From: Diprion similis
Taxonomy: Eukaryota; Arthropoda; Insecta; Hymenoptera; Diprionidae
Assembly (NCBI RefSeq): GCF_021155765.1
Contig: NC_060114.1
Coordinates: forward strand, 16,377,501-16,441,500
Reading direction: 5' to 3'
DNA length: 64,000 nucleotides
Shown: piece after piece, positions 36,885-49,224 of the stretch
Layout of the letters: every line of letters begins with the position of its first letter
Numbering within the stretch: position 1 is the first letter of the stretch
The notes under the pieces: model-generated
What the model was told of the DNA's origin: nothing
Database searches by the model: none
Seen by the model: only the letters and a program-made list of their open reading frames with translations
Position numbers and translations under genes: made by a program

Positions 36885-37268
36885 CTCCCGATGCGCGGCC
36901 GAATATTTGAGCTGTGATATGACTCCATCCTGTTCAGAACTTGTTCAATCACTATAGTTTGTTCAATGTTGTTACACACGCAACGTGGTTAAGTTTATAG
37001 GCACGATTAACAGAATACACTTGGCGAGCAAACATGATGTTGAAACTCCATGCGCGTAACCACTATTCATTTTTCATGCTCCTATTAATTATTGTCACTG
37101 ACTGTAGTGTCTGTTGTGTAAAAGAATACACGGCCGCTGTGAAACTTTAAATCTACTCACTGTAATGAAAACAACAGACAAGGACGCAATTGATTTTACT
37201 AACCTGGTCGACGACCAGAAGCACACCGTCAAATCAAACGAGCCGCGTGTCGAAGGAGACGTGACCAT
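36885..37268 (-). other. Possible first exons of an unidentified minus-strand transcript
   Basis: Two exon-like pieces are joined in frame by good splice signals: 37204-37268 (ATG, donor CCAG|GTTAGT, reading MVTSPSTRGSFDL...) and 36885-36929 (acceptor GAACAG, donor GGGAG|GTGAGT, reading MESYHSSNIRPRIGR). No later exon was found to the left on this strand, where WLS 3' sequence lies. It could be a noncoding RNA, a 5' leader, or a gene with a distant body. Confidence 0.25.
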
Positions 37269-37451
37269 ACTTGTCGACGGTTGAGACGGGTTCTGGGATC
37301 TGGAGTTTTCAATGCGATCAAGCGAGGGACGCGAGAACCGGTGGAAACATACACACACTCACTGATATATATATATATATATATACACTCGACTCACGTG
37401 ACAATCGTACGCATGCCTTTTATCGTTGGACTCGCACACCATCACCACGCC

Positions 37452-37463
37452 AAAATGGCCGCC
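37452..37463 (+). promoter_or_regulatory. YY1/Pho-like AAAATGGCCGCC word
   Basis: A YY1-type core in a locally GC-richer patch between WLS and the kinesin gene, beside the possible minus-strand first exons. Likely part of a promoter, by analogy only. Confidence 0.3.
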
Positions 37464-38772
37464 TAGGGTCCCTATACCGTCTGAATTTGTAAACTGTAAA
37501 GACTTGTGAAAATCATCGCATAGCGCTATCCTACGATGTCGGTCAACTACTTTGTTACCTATTTTTTCTCATGAGGTTTTGCATTGTGATTAAAATGCTA
37601 TCGAAAACCCACATTTCATTGTGTTCTCTATGACCGTAGGCATAGAGTGCGTTCCGAAATTAACTGGCAGCGCTAAAAACTCCCTAGGATAGAGGCAGCG
37701 CTATTCACGAACTGGGCTGCGCAAAAGAGATAAAAGATTGTTGACAGCAGTGGGAGCTAATCGGAATGCACCCAGAGAGTGCAGAATTTTTGGGAATCTC
37801 GGGGATGCGTCTCTCCAGCAATGTTAAAAAGTATATAACCGATAATCCTGGTACTAGATGTCGATAAAAGCTAGTACTCAACACGAACTAAGTCCGTGAT
37901 GTCAAATGAAAAAGTGGTATGCTCGAGCAGAATCTTCGTTAATTAATGCCTGGGGCACCTGGGGCTTCCGGCTGGATTCGTTTCGGTCCGTAACAAAATC
38001 ATAGACTTATAGAGATATATTGTTATGTCATACGAGATCGTAAAAAATGGTATATACATCCATCATATACTTAAACATTCCTGCGTCTCTCTCTCGTCCC
38101 CGCGTCGCCGATAAGCTCTATTTCTCTTGTGCTCGATTTTCAATACCGACAGTCAATAAGTTAGCGACACTGCTGGTTACCGACGACAATCATGATGTGA
38201 ATCACACAAGTCTTGTCGTTGGCAGCATTGGCCAGCAACGGTTTTTGAATTTGAAGTATTGCATATGGCGAGACATTCTAGTAAACGAATTGACGGTTAA
38301 ACGTCGCGGAGTGGATTTTGCCTGTTTTGATGAAATCCCGGTCTAAACGTGATAGATTGTCACAAGTTTTCGGTCTCATCTTCACGTACATACCAATGAT
38401 CGCGCATAACCAGCAACAAATTCACACCAATCGCTGTACATTCGTAGTTTGAAGAGGTAAGATTTACAGCCACTTGATCGCCTCTGTTACAACCACTTGC
38501 CTCGATAATTATCAATGGTGAAAACAATCAAAAGTGAAAAATTATACTTCGATCTTTCGGTGCTATATTTTGGTCTAAAAATATTAATTTTGTACAAATA
38601 TCACCCTTCTCTCAACCATATCAAACTGATTTGCGTGTACGATACAAGGATGTTTACTGTAACAACAAAACTACGTCCCTGTTACGGGTATAGTAATTTC
38701 GAACGAAAACGATTATGGAAGAAACGATTGTACAACGAAAATCTGATCATGAAACTTTTTATCGTTTCTTAG
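37464..38772 (+). other. Kinesin upstream region with probable 5' leader intron
   Basis: A donor-like GAAGAG|GTAAGATT at 38456-38457 and an acceptor CTTAG immediately before the kinesin ATG suggest that the 5' leader is spliced (intron 38457-38772). The 99-codon frame at 38047-38346 has no recognisable motif and is probably chance or leader sequence. Confidence 0.45.
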
Positions 38773-41700
38773 ATGGAGGATACTCTGGCATCGATCAGAC
38801 CTCCGAACGATGATTCGATGGACGCTCGACTTTCTTTTTTGGATGGTCGCGATCCTAGCATCGTGGCTTATGGGCAAGTCAGGATTCCGGCAGCTGATAC
38901 TAAAAAGAATTTAGAGTCTCTTTTCGAGGATGAAGAGCTTGAATCGCGGATACTTTCATCCTCTGCCCCGTCATTGTCTGTCTTGGGCGATACGGTCAAA
39001 GTCTACCTGAGACTTAGGCCGTTTCCTGTTAAAATGCGACCGACTAAACAACAGCAGGAAGCTTATGAAATAATAAATTCCACTACGTTGCTAACAAGAC
39101 TACCAAGATTGGATTCGAACACCAGTTCACTCAAAAGATCCAAGGAAAGTGAAACGGTATTGAGAAAATTCACGTTCACGCAAACTTTTGGACCGGAAAT
39201 AACTCAGCTCCAGCTTTTTGATATGGGTATTAAACAACAGATGAATGAATTTTTGGCTGGGCGAAACTCCACAGTCATGAGCTACGGTAAGTCATTTCTA
39301 CAACTAATTCTTAGTTTTGGTAGAAGCCAATGTTTTGCGAAACAACACTGTTTGAAGTACATTTTATTTTGTTATCGGTAGTAAAATTTTATTCTTTGGA
39401 ATATGCAGATATCATAAAATAATGAAATGAAACAATTACTTATTGTAATGGGTGAAAACAGCATTTTGATTTGTCATCTTAACTATACTCCAGGTACAAC
39501 AAATGCGGGTAAATCCTTTACACTTCAAGGAACAACAGTTTCTCCTGGTATAATACCTCGAGCGTTGGAGTTTGTGTTTAATCAAATTAACCCCAGAAGT
39601 ACGCCTTATTATAAACCAGTGTACAATACCGACGTAGTGAGTCTTGATGCGAACGAGAGAGCACAAGAAATGGAGTTGAAAACAAAGCTTCTTTCTTTTG
39701 GTTCGATTGATAAAAATCAATACATTCAGGCCTATAGAGCAATGCAACAGCAATTACAGGATGAGTCTCCTTTGAAGCCGAACGAAACAAGCGATGCCAA
39801 TTATGCGATCTGGGTTTCGTTTGCTGAAATTTATAACGAAACAATTTTTGACTTATTGTCAAACGACTGTCAGAAAAAACGACCGCCTTTAAAACTCGCA
39901 ACGGATAGTAGTGGAAAAGCTTTCATCAAGGGGCTCAAGACCGTGTGTGTCAATTCAGCTTCAGAAGCCTATCAGCTACTAATGGCTGGACAATATAATT
40001 TGAAAGTTGCTGCTACTGCGCTGAATACTAGAAGTTCTAGGTCTCATTGTGTTTTCACTATTAAGGTGCTCAAGTATCATAAGGAAAATTCTCCAGCAGA
40101 TGTGGAGGTCAGCTCGTGAGTATGAGTCATTATTGTTGTTGGTGATTTACTTTTCAAAACATGTGTTCAAGAATCCATAAATATTCATCCTTGTTAATTT
40201 GTTTAGTTTTTCTTTCTGCGATCTCGCGGGTTCGGAGCGTTTGAAGAAGACGCTAAACGAGGGAGAACGCTTGAAAGAAGCGCAAAATATAAACACTAGT
40301 TTACTTGTTCTTGGCAGATGTTTGAAATCCATATTTGAAGTTCAGACATCAAAGTCCAAACAGGACATAATTGGACCCTTCAGAGAGTCTAAGCTGACTC
40401 GGTTGTTTCAAAGTGCATTGTCCGGTAAAGAGCACATTGCACTTATAGTCAATGTTAATCCAGTGCCAAATTTGTACGTTGAAACTCAGAACGTTTTGAA
40501 CTTCTCTGCCATCGCTAAGCAAATAGTCATCGAACCTGTTATTCGGGTAAAACGAAGGGTCTCCACGTCCAGATTCTCTCAAATGGTGTCACAGAGCATC
40601 AAAACTGTTACGGACTGGGACGTTACGGAATTGGAAAGCATTGGTGGGTAGCAATCAACTAATACGAATGTCGAAATTTCAATGAAGACCCAAATTCCGT
40701 AACAATTCTGTATCTTCCATCTTCAATCTTCCATCTAACACCAATCAATAACGCTCTTGCAAAATATCAGTTGTAGATGAGGACCAGTCTTCAGCAATTT
40801 CAGAGAAAGCAGAATACGTTCATGCTGAGGACTATGAAGAAATGGTGATTGAAAATGAAAAATTAAAACAAGAAATAGTAAAGCTAAAAAATTCTGCTTT
40901 GGATGCAGACTTTGCAATTCGCCAAGAGATGTCCAACATCTATTCGGATATGATAAAAGACATCGAAAGAAACTTCAAGTAAGTCCGTAATATTCTTAAT
41001 TCTTCTCAATCTTGTATCGTGTGATTTGATTACTAATTCTTGAAATACAGAAATCAGTTGCAAGACGTTGAAGAACGACAAGAAGATATGCTCGAATGGT
41101 CTGTTCAACAAGTTGAAAGTTATTATAAGAAAAAATTGGAAAAGTTATCTAGTAGAAAAAGAACCCGAGTTGAGAGTGAGGACGATACAGACGAAGAAAT
41201 AGATGTAAAAGAATTAGAAGACGAAAATGTTCAGCTTAAGGCGAAGGTTCAATCTCTGAAAACAACCATTAAAGATCTTCGCGAATCTAAAGACAAACTG
41301 TTTGCTCAAAATAACGAAAATGCTTTCGAACTTTCCCTTGCCAAAAAGGATTTAGAAAATTGCAAAAACTTACTGTACGCCGCGCAAAATAACATAGGCT
41401 GCGATGATAAAGCTAAAGGTGTCATCGAAGAACTGAAGAAACAGCTATCGGCTCGTGAGGACCAAATTAAGGTACATCAATCTGTTATTTACGACATATT
41501 TCTAGTGCCATTTTAACAACATTCTCTTTAATCCAGTCCCTGAAAGAGTATTTGAACGAAGCAAAAGTTGAATGGCTCAGATCTACTGATGTCGAATCAA
41601 AACTGGAAGAAGCATTGAAAAATAAAGATAAGGAGCTGTTGGAATCTTCGGAAAAGATTGATGATCTTATGGAGCAACTTGAACACACTAACGTGTGTCT

Positions 41701-44700
41701 TGCTGAGAGAACTCAAACTGTAGAAACTCTAGAGGACAAGCTGGAGCGATATGCCAAGAAACTAGCTGACGCTGAAGAGGAAATTCAGAACGCAGATGAT
41801 AAATGGAACAAATGCTCTGCCAACTACTTGGTTCTCCTAAAAGAAAAGGAAGAGTTGCAAAAATCCTTGGACGAAGAAATTGCACGCAGTAAAACGAATG
41901 TCATTTACAATACTGGAGAAGAACAGGTACGCTTGAATTTCTTTTGTTGAAGTATTTTTGGATTTTAAATGTACTTTTCATCTGCTGCCAGGTTTTTGTC
42001 ATCCGATAATTATTAGCACTGTCATCAGAATTACTGATAGTATAGGTAATTTTGCAAATAGATTATTCACATTCGTTTTTTCAGGATTCGTTTAACTTTC
42101 ATATTGGTTTCCATTGTTTGTAATTATTTAAGTTGTTTGAACAGGTTTTAGAACTCGAACGATTGAACAAAGATCTCTCTCGTGATGTACGAGAGCTAAA
42201 AGACCAAATTAAAATTAAGAACGACACACTAGATGAGCTAAACTCCAAACTGCTGGACAGTGAGAGTGAAAATTTATCACTGAAAAACAGATTAGGCCAA
42301 AGTAGCAATCACACAAAGATGTTGAGAGAGGAATTGAATTCCACCAAAGCAACGCTTAGCGATATCACTGAACAAATAAACAGCTTGAAGCTTGCCGAAG
42401 CTGCTAAAGTAGATACTGCAAACGTTGACAGTCAAACTAGCTTTGTAAGTGACTGTGAAAAAACTGAGAAAGAAATTACAGTTCATATTAAACAAGAAAA
42501 GTTCGATGATCATCCAGATGTACAAACTAACGACAAAGAGGACAATGAGCAAGACTCTGACTTGCCATCCAGCAAGGAAACTCCTTCAATAAGTCATACT
42601 GAAGAAAATAATGACACGGCCCGTGAGAAACTAGAACAGCTGATGATAGAATATAATGAATTGAAAACTCAATGTTTGTATGAAACTTTGGTAAGTTTAT
42701 CTTCTCATAAACATTCTATTTTACGATATGCATGTATTAATTATCTTTCTGGGAACGATAAGCATCAAACTGAGAAAATTTTTTAATTGTTGTTATTTCT
42801 TTTCTTTCTTCTATTGTAGAGAGTAGAAGAACTCAACAAAGAGCTAGATGAGGTACGGCAGGAGTTGTCTTCGCTGAAAATTACTGTTGAGGTTAACGAG
42901 CAGGAATTGAAAGAGTGCAAAAATTCATTAAAATCCGTCGCAAACAAGCTTCAGCTCACGGACACAGAATTGACTAAAGCTAAAAATGAACTAGAGGAGA
43001 GAATACGGGAAAAAGAATCCTTGGAGATTCAATTCTCCGAGTGCAAAGTAACCGTGGAAAAATTGCAGAACGATCTTTCAGATAGTGAAAGACAGAATAG
43101 AGATAAATCCGAGGTGAGAGATACCGTAGTATTTCCAGTTTTCGTGAAATTGATGTATTCATACTTGTGGATTGCAAATGAGGATGAATCTGAACCTAAT
43201 TTTTATAAATCTTATTTTTCAGACCTTAGCGGAATACAACAACCGCCTCAATAAACAGGAAAAAGATATTGCCACTGCCAAGGAGAGAGATTTGATCAAA
43301 GAGCAGGTTTGTTCTGATTTTTTTTCATCCAAACCGTGGTAATAGTTTATTTTCTTTTAAGTGGTATCTGTACTCAAAAATTTTGCTTCTATTCTATTAA
43401 ACTAAGCCTGATAATGTTTCAGCTTCTCGATGCGCATTTCCAAAGGATTTCCAAATTAGAAAAAGACTTGGAGCAAGTAGCCATTCTTGAAAGAAATATA
43501 GTCGAGATCAAAGGTCAATTAAAGACATGTGAAGAGGAAAAAGCTGAATTGAAAAAGCAGCTAAGCGAAAATTGCCAAAAAATGTTGTTGTTAGAAAAAG
43601 ACTTACAGGCATCGATTAGCCGTGAACAAGATAAAGAGAATGAGACTATATCCCTGCAAAAAGGTGATCAAGTATTACTTTGAAACTGGTATTACATTTC
43701 ACGTGAACCACAACTTTGTATTGTTTGATTTCTACATAACTTGGTTTTTTTAATGTTTTGTTACTTTCAGAAATGAAAAGTATGATTCAAATGAATTCGA
43801 GTATCAATAAGCGGGACGCAGATATGGAAAATGAGGTGAAGAACGCGTTACGAAAATTGACGGCCACTGAAGCAGCACTGGATGAGTCACAAGCAGCTTA
43901 CAAAAGGCTAGAAGAATCATCGCAAGAGAAGATGACTGAAGTTATGAAAAAGTTTGAAGAAAAAGAAAGGGAAATGGAATCATTTAAGAAGAACAGAAAC
44001 GATGCAATGCAGAGATATGAAGCTCTCGTAAAACAGCTTCAGGAAAACGCAAAGAGAGAGAAACGAGAGGTAAGTTAATGGTGTATCTAGTTGAAACGCC
44101 GATCACAAACGAAAGAAAATATATGTTTAAAGAAGAGTAGAAAAACAAGTAAATATAAAATAAACAATATTAATCAGGTACAGAAGTACCAGGAATTGTT
44201 TTCAAGACAATCGACACCGACTCCGTATAAAGATGAGATTAGGAAGCTTAAAGATGAGCTTAGAAGTAAGACCAGTCTCCTCGAGCAAATGCAGGCAAAC
44301 GTAAGTTGTTATAGAATCATTATGCACTCTGTTCTCCATTATAACTGCCAACCGAATAACAACGAGCTAATAACCTACTGCAAATATGCAGTTCGAGGAA
44401 CACTGAGTCTTATTAATTAATTCTTCGCGCAATCAAATAAAAATAGTTATTTACAAACCAAAAGTCTAGTGAAGGAACAATTACTTGTTAGTATTAAACA
44501 AAGCATAACAGGCTGACTTTCATAGTTTTATTTCTTTTCAATAGTTGAAAAACACGGATAGTAAGAACGATGAAAAAGAAAACATTGTCAACACTTCGGA
44601 AGACGAGGCCACAGCTTTCGAAGTTCGTTCGACACGCAGAAGGGGAAGAAAGAACGCACCTACCAATGCCGATGACATTTCTGTCATTGATCTTTCCGGA

Positions 44701-45495
44701 TCAGAATCAAAGTGCGTAAAAATTATTGACGTTTATATATAAGAATAGTATAAAAGGTGACTTGATTTTCGGATTAAAAATCTTATTCTATCCAGGCGAG
44801 TAACGAGGCGAACAGCGTTACAACCACCGTCGCCTGTACAATCTGTCGAAAAAAGAAAGACGAGGAAGAAGAAATTGTTCGCGCAAGCTGATGATAACTG
44901 CGTGGATATTGAACCTACCGAGGTATACAATTTACGTCATGGCAGGTCTTCGAATAAGTAGAACTATTCTTAGCTACTCGTTTATTTTTTCTCTTCAATC
45001 TTTGATCTATTGCCTTTTTCTCAATGACTATTTCCGCCTTTTATATCCTCATATTTGTACTCAATGGAATTTTATTTAGTTTAATCAATTGTGTCTTCTT
45101 TTAAATAATTATGGCGCTTTGCATGGCTAGTTATTTTGCATGATTTTATACCTCATACACGGTCTGTACGGGATTAAAAAAGAAATAAATAAATCCCTTG
45201 CTTTTTTTATTTAAATTATTTTGATCTATGTAGTTTGTGCTTCACATCATTTTATCTTCTTTATGATTTTCTAGTTTACTGCTACCTAAGCTTGAATCAT
45301 CAACTCCTAATATGCAATAGAATCCATATTTCTCTTCTGTTAGATACCGCCAAAGCTTTTATCGGTAAGGAGATTGCCTTGTCTTTCAAGGACGGTTCTA
45401 ATTACATTCGAATTTCTCAATTACAGAGTACACCCAGACCTATTCTAAGATCTCCGCTATCGGCGACACGAAGTTTAAGAAACAGAAGAAAGTAG
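38773..45495 (+). CDS. KIF20B: Kinesin-6 motor, KIF20 type (long, KIF20B-like)
   Basis: Plus-end mitotic kinesin of the KIF20/MKLP2 branch, expected at the spindle midzone in late mitosis and cytokinesis. Sixteen exons give 1518 aa: 38773-39286, 39494-40115, 40207-40643, 40777-40978, 41051-41471, 41537-41926, 42145-42690, 42820-43113, 43223-43306, 43423-43663, 43771-44069, 44178-44300, 44545-44711, 44796-44922, 45344-45364, 45427-45495. The motor begins with VKVYLRLRPF; its P-loop is YGTTNAGKS (Lys178), switch I NTRSSRSH (349-356), switch II DLAGSERLKKT (from 384). The long insert between residues about 195 and 275 is a kinesin-6 hallmark. After about residue 525 comes roughly 800 residues of coiled coil, then a basic tail with TPTPYKDEIRKLKDEL and STPRPILRSPLSATRS, likely CDK sites (TP/SP). 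The length favours KIF20B over KIF20A (about 890 aa); orthology within the branch is uncertain. The penultimate exon is a 21-base microexon. Confidence 0.92.
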
Positions 45496-46711
45496 TGTAC
45501 CTGAGGGTGGCTATTTTAGGATAGTTTTCGTTAAGTGGCCCAGTCTTTCATCATTTTTCCAACGATAAGTTGTGCCTTTTCATCCTCCCTTTTTTTCTAA
45601 TCTGTAATTATTTCTTACACAGACCGGTAACTAGCTAATCAATATTAATCCTACATTCCATGAGAAATTTATGGAACGTTACAGAATAAGGAAACTCCTC
45701 CAACTATGGTCTTGCATTCTTAACTGAGTTATTGTGGAATTATTGGTGAGGAGGATTCAGAAAAATTTTATGTTTGACATTTTATTCATCAATTTTCTGA
45801 TTACTCATCTTACTGTGAAGAAATATTTACACAATCTTTAATACGTGAAGAGACTTATCAACATACTATGTAGGTATAATTTTGTATACATGGATGACAA
45901 AAATTACGCCATATTATGAGCAATGGTTTTAACAAGAATAAGTGTTTTTAAAATTTCACTGTGATTATATATATATTATATCCGTATACGCATCCTTAAT
46001 TACTTCTTTCTATACTTTTGAAGAAGACTTTTAGAGTTTTTACTGGAGTATAGCCCCATGGAAAAAGATGAGCAACAAAAAAAGTTTTCAGTTATTCGAT
46101 GACAGAATTTTTAGCATAGTCTCATTGCGTGGTTGTTTAATAATGATAATAGCAATTGTCATAATTAAATTAAATTCCAAACCATGCATTTAAAATCTGT
46201 ACAAAACTTGACATAACTCATATTTCATAGTTAAATCTTGTAAAATATTTCATTTCGTTAATATGACCATATATGTAACTATGTCTTGTAATATACTTTT
46301 TCTTTCATCCTCGGTAAAATAGAGGTACAGAAAAAAACAGAAGCTATCAAATAACAGAATTATGAAATTTTGTAGTCATGTAATTTACGCAAATTAGCAT
46401 CAACCGTTCTACTATCACACGACAGGTTAGGTTAGGTTAGGTTATATTCTCCACAGTCAGGGTAAACGAATTAACCTGAAATGACTAATTAAAAGAACAT
46501 CTACCATTGTAATGATTCCGCACATTGGCTGTTCGAAGTTGGGAAACAAAAATGTGGACAATAGTAATTAAAAAACTTTTAAATTTGTGTTTTAAAGACA
46601 GCAAAGCACGGTTGGTGTACGGTCTTCAACGGCCTTGGAGCCCGAGCGCTGTCAACGATCTAAGTGGAAACTAATCGAAACAATGCTTCTTGGCGTGGGT
46701 TCCGCTATTTG
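45496..46711. other. Kinesin 3' flank with interstitial TTAGG run
   Basis: AT-rich 3' flank of the kinesin gene. Near 46427-46448 is AGGTTAGGTTAGGTTAGGTTA, four TTAGG units of the insect telomere repeat. No coding sequence is supported. Confidence 0.5.
46427..46448 (+). repeat. Interstitial telomeric (TTAGG)4
   Basis: Four head-to-tail TTAGG units inside unique sequence. TTAGG is the telomere repeat of many insects, and short interstitial copies are common in hymenopterans. Confidence 0.75.
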
Positions 46712-47115
46712 CTATCGGTAGTATGAAGACCTAGCGAAAGTGAGAGGAGCCGATAAAGAATTCAGAAGTTCGACGGAGAAACAAATCTGTAACCGTGGAA
46801 CATGTCTGAGAATTCCACTATCGATGGAATTCCACTGATAATTAACTCCACTGGATAGAGGGCCGCCTATGTTTTGCATGCTACCTCTTACTTCATGCTG
46901 CTCGGCTCGAGTTGACCGAGCGTACGGCAGCCATCTACCTGCTTTATGCGGGGGGGATTCAAACTTAAAAAATGTTTTGGAAAGTTTGATAAAATTTGAA
47001 TAATAAATTCGTTCAATTTCACTGCTTAAAGCAATTAAATGACGGCTGGGTGCGTTGCCATGGTGACAACCCTTCAAAAAATACGAAAATGACGTCACGG
47101 TTGTCGTTGACCTTA

Positions 47116-47127
47116 TAACATGGCGGC
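47116..47127 (+). promoter_or_regulatory. YY1/Pho-like ATAACATGGCGG word upstream of UBE2H
   Basis: A YY1/Pho core in the GC-richer stretch that precedes the UBE2H leader. Together with the TCAGTCAG initiator-like word at 47509-47517 it marks the probable promoter of UBE2H. Confidence 0.35.
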
Positions 47128-47263
47128 GATTCCACTGGTTCATATTACGACGTGCTGGGCAGTGCGATCCTCCATCCATGTAGTTATATGTCAATAGAGA
47201 ATCTAGAGGATATAGTAGTATATGCTCTAAAGTGGAGAATCCCTTCCCACCTGCTGGCGCCAC

Positions 47264-47330
47264 CTTTCAAAACAAGTTTAGAAGAGAGGAAAGAGAAAAA
47301 AGACGGCGATATGCAGCTGCGGGTGTGTGG

Positions 47331-47364
<34 letters not shown>

Positions 47365-49224
47365 TAGCAACCCGCGATACTGTATGCATACATATATTAA
47401 CGTAGGAGTGCGCAGCGTGTTCGCACGACAAAGAGGTACACGGATAGATGTTTTTGTCGATTTGGAGAGGGACGGAGGCGCGCGGCGGTGGGATTTCTAG
47501 GTGAAACAGTCAGTCAGATGCGCCAAGTCAGAGGGCTGACAGGTCGCGGAGTGCGAGCGTGAGAGCGAAAACGATGAGAAAACTGTAGTAGATTTCTGGA
47601 ATAAGATATACGTGCGACAGGCGAACTAGAAAGAAAATAAAAAGAACAGGCTCGAAGTGCAGTAAAATAGTGTTGATATCGAACAGGGGTGAGAAGGCGT
47701 AAAGAAAAGCCTGTAGCGAGTTTTAAAGAACCTCGCGTGCATACATAATAACTAAAGGAAAAACGCAGCACGTATGTGTATGCATAGATCGTCGTTGCGT
47801 CGTGCATCGTGTGTAACATACATACGAACGTACACCGTACGTACGTCGGGTTAAAGAAAATCAGCCCACCAATCAATCCTCGTCGAAATGATTATCTAGC
47901 ATTAGCGTAAACTCGTCGTTTTCCTGCGACGGCTGCAGTGGAGTTTCGTGACAAAGAGGAATCGGTTGGTTTTACGCCACTTGCGGACTGACGGATTTTT
48001 CGATATCCTAGGCCAGCTAGCTGGCTAGCCACTTTGATAATTACGTGGACCCTGTTGTCGGTAAGGGAGATTTCTTCTTTCTTCGATAGTGTTTTCTTTT
48101 CACGAAGAAACAAGAGAAGAAGAAAAATCTCGCGTACACATTTCGCCTTTACGATAAATAGTACAGATAGTATATGGAATATACCGCGACAACAAAGGAA
48201 CGTCAACGAATCTCAATCGCTGTTGTTTCCTCTGGTTGCGCATAGGTATAAAATATATACGCGTGCATACATTGGATGTGTACATACATTAACTCTACCC
48301 ACACACGAAACTCGGACGTGTTTTGTTTCTGGCTACGCAGCTGCTCGATTCTTTGTCTCCCTCTTTCTCCGTCCATCTATCCTTTTCTCGCTCACAATCG
48401 GAGGATCACCCTGCGTGAATTTACTTGCATTGTGAATCGTTTTCCCGAGTCGCTTCGTCTTCTTTAATTTTCTTTGTTTTAATTCCATTTTTCAATTTTA
48501 ATCATCCTTCTCTCGTATCTACTTGGTTTCTTCGTCGCGACGTGTTTTTATATACTCTCATTATTTTTTTCCCCTCACTTCACATCCCCCCCACCTTTTT
48601 CGCCCACTCGTAGAACCGACCGCCCATGTGTATAAAGTTGTGATGACCGTAAGGTCTGCTGCAATTTCATGATTTCATCAATCCAGGTCGTCCTACCTTA
48701 GTTAATTAAACAACGAGAGGGTGACTAATCGTCCTCCAAAGTGCGATTCAGTGTACTCGGACAGTAAAGATTAGCAACTTTACAACGACAAAGACAGTGC
48801 GGAACAACGTGCATAATAAAAATAAGTGAAATTAACCTAAAGTTCAGTGTGCTGCTGCGGGTTTTCGGCAAATCTGACGAACCTGATTATCAATATTGCT
48901 ATCGGTAGTGGAGGTGAAAAATACCTAAAGAATATATTTCTTTTCCATCTTTCTTTCTATCCGTCTAATCGTGTATACAGTGTTAATGTTACGCCGAACG
49001 GACTGGAGGAGAAATATAATCCCCGCGATCGTGTTTACCGTCATCATCGCTGTCACATAGGCAGCAGGCCCAGCCACTCGATCGGCAAGCTGATCGGTCG
49101 ATACGATAATAGTTTTGGATATTTATTTATTTATATTTTAATTTCTATTTATTTTACTAATTTTTTTTCCTCGTGTTTTGGTTGTTGTTGTTGTTGTTGT
49201 TGTTGTCACTATTAAACAAGAAAC
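47264..49224 (+). other. Probable UBE2H promoter and long 5' leader
   Basis: Sequence composition changes here: it is richer in C and G, with CpG-rich words, a (GT)n microsatellite at about 47333-47362, an arthropod initiator-like GTCAGTCAG near 47509-47517 and a (GTT)n run at 49180-49205 just before the UBE2H ATG. The numerous open frames (for example 47514-47876 minus and 48034-48435 plus) are low in coding character and overlap each other. I read this as promoter plus untranslated leader, possibly spliced. Confidence 0.45.

Noticed and set aside
38047-38346. 99-codon plus-strand frame upstream of the kinesin gene
   Set aside because: No motif, and it lies in what appears to be promoter or spliced leader sequence.
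46712-47263. 183-codon minus-strand open frame upstream of UBE2H
   Set aside because: No motif, odd composition, and overlap with promoter-like sequence and a YY1-type word. Probably a chance frame in less AT-rich DNA.
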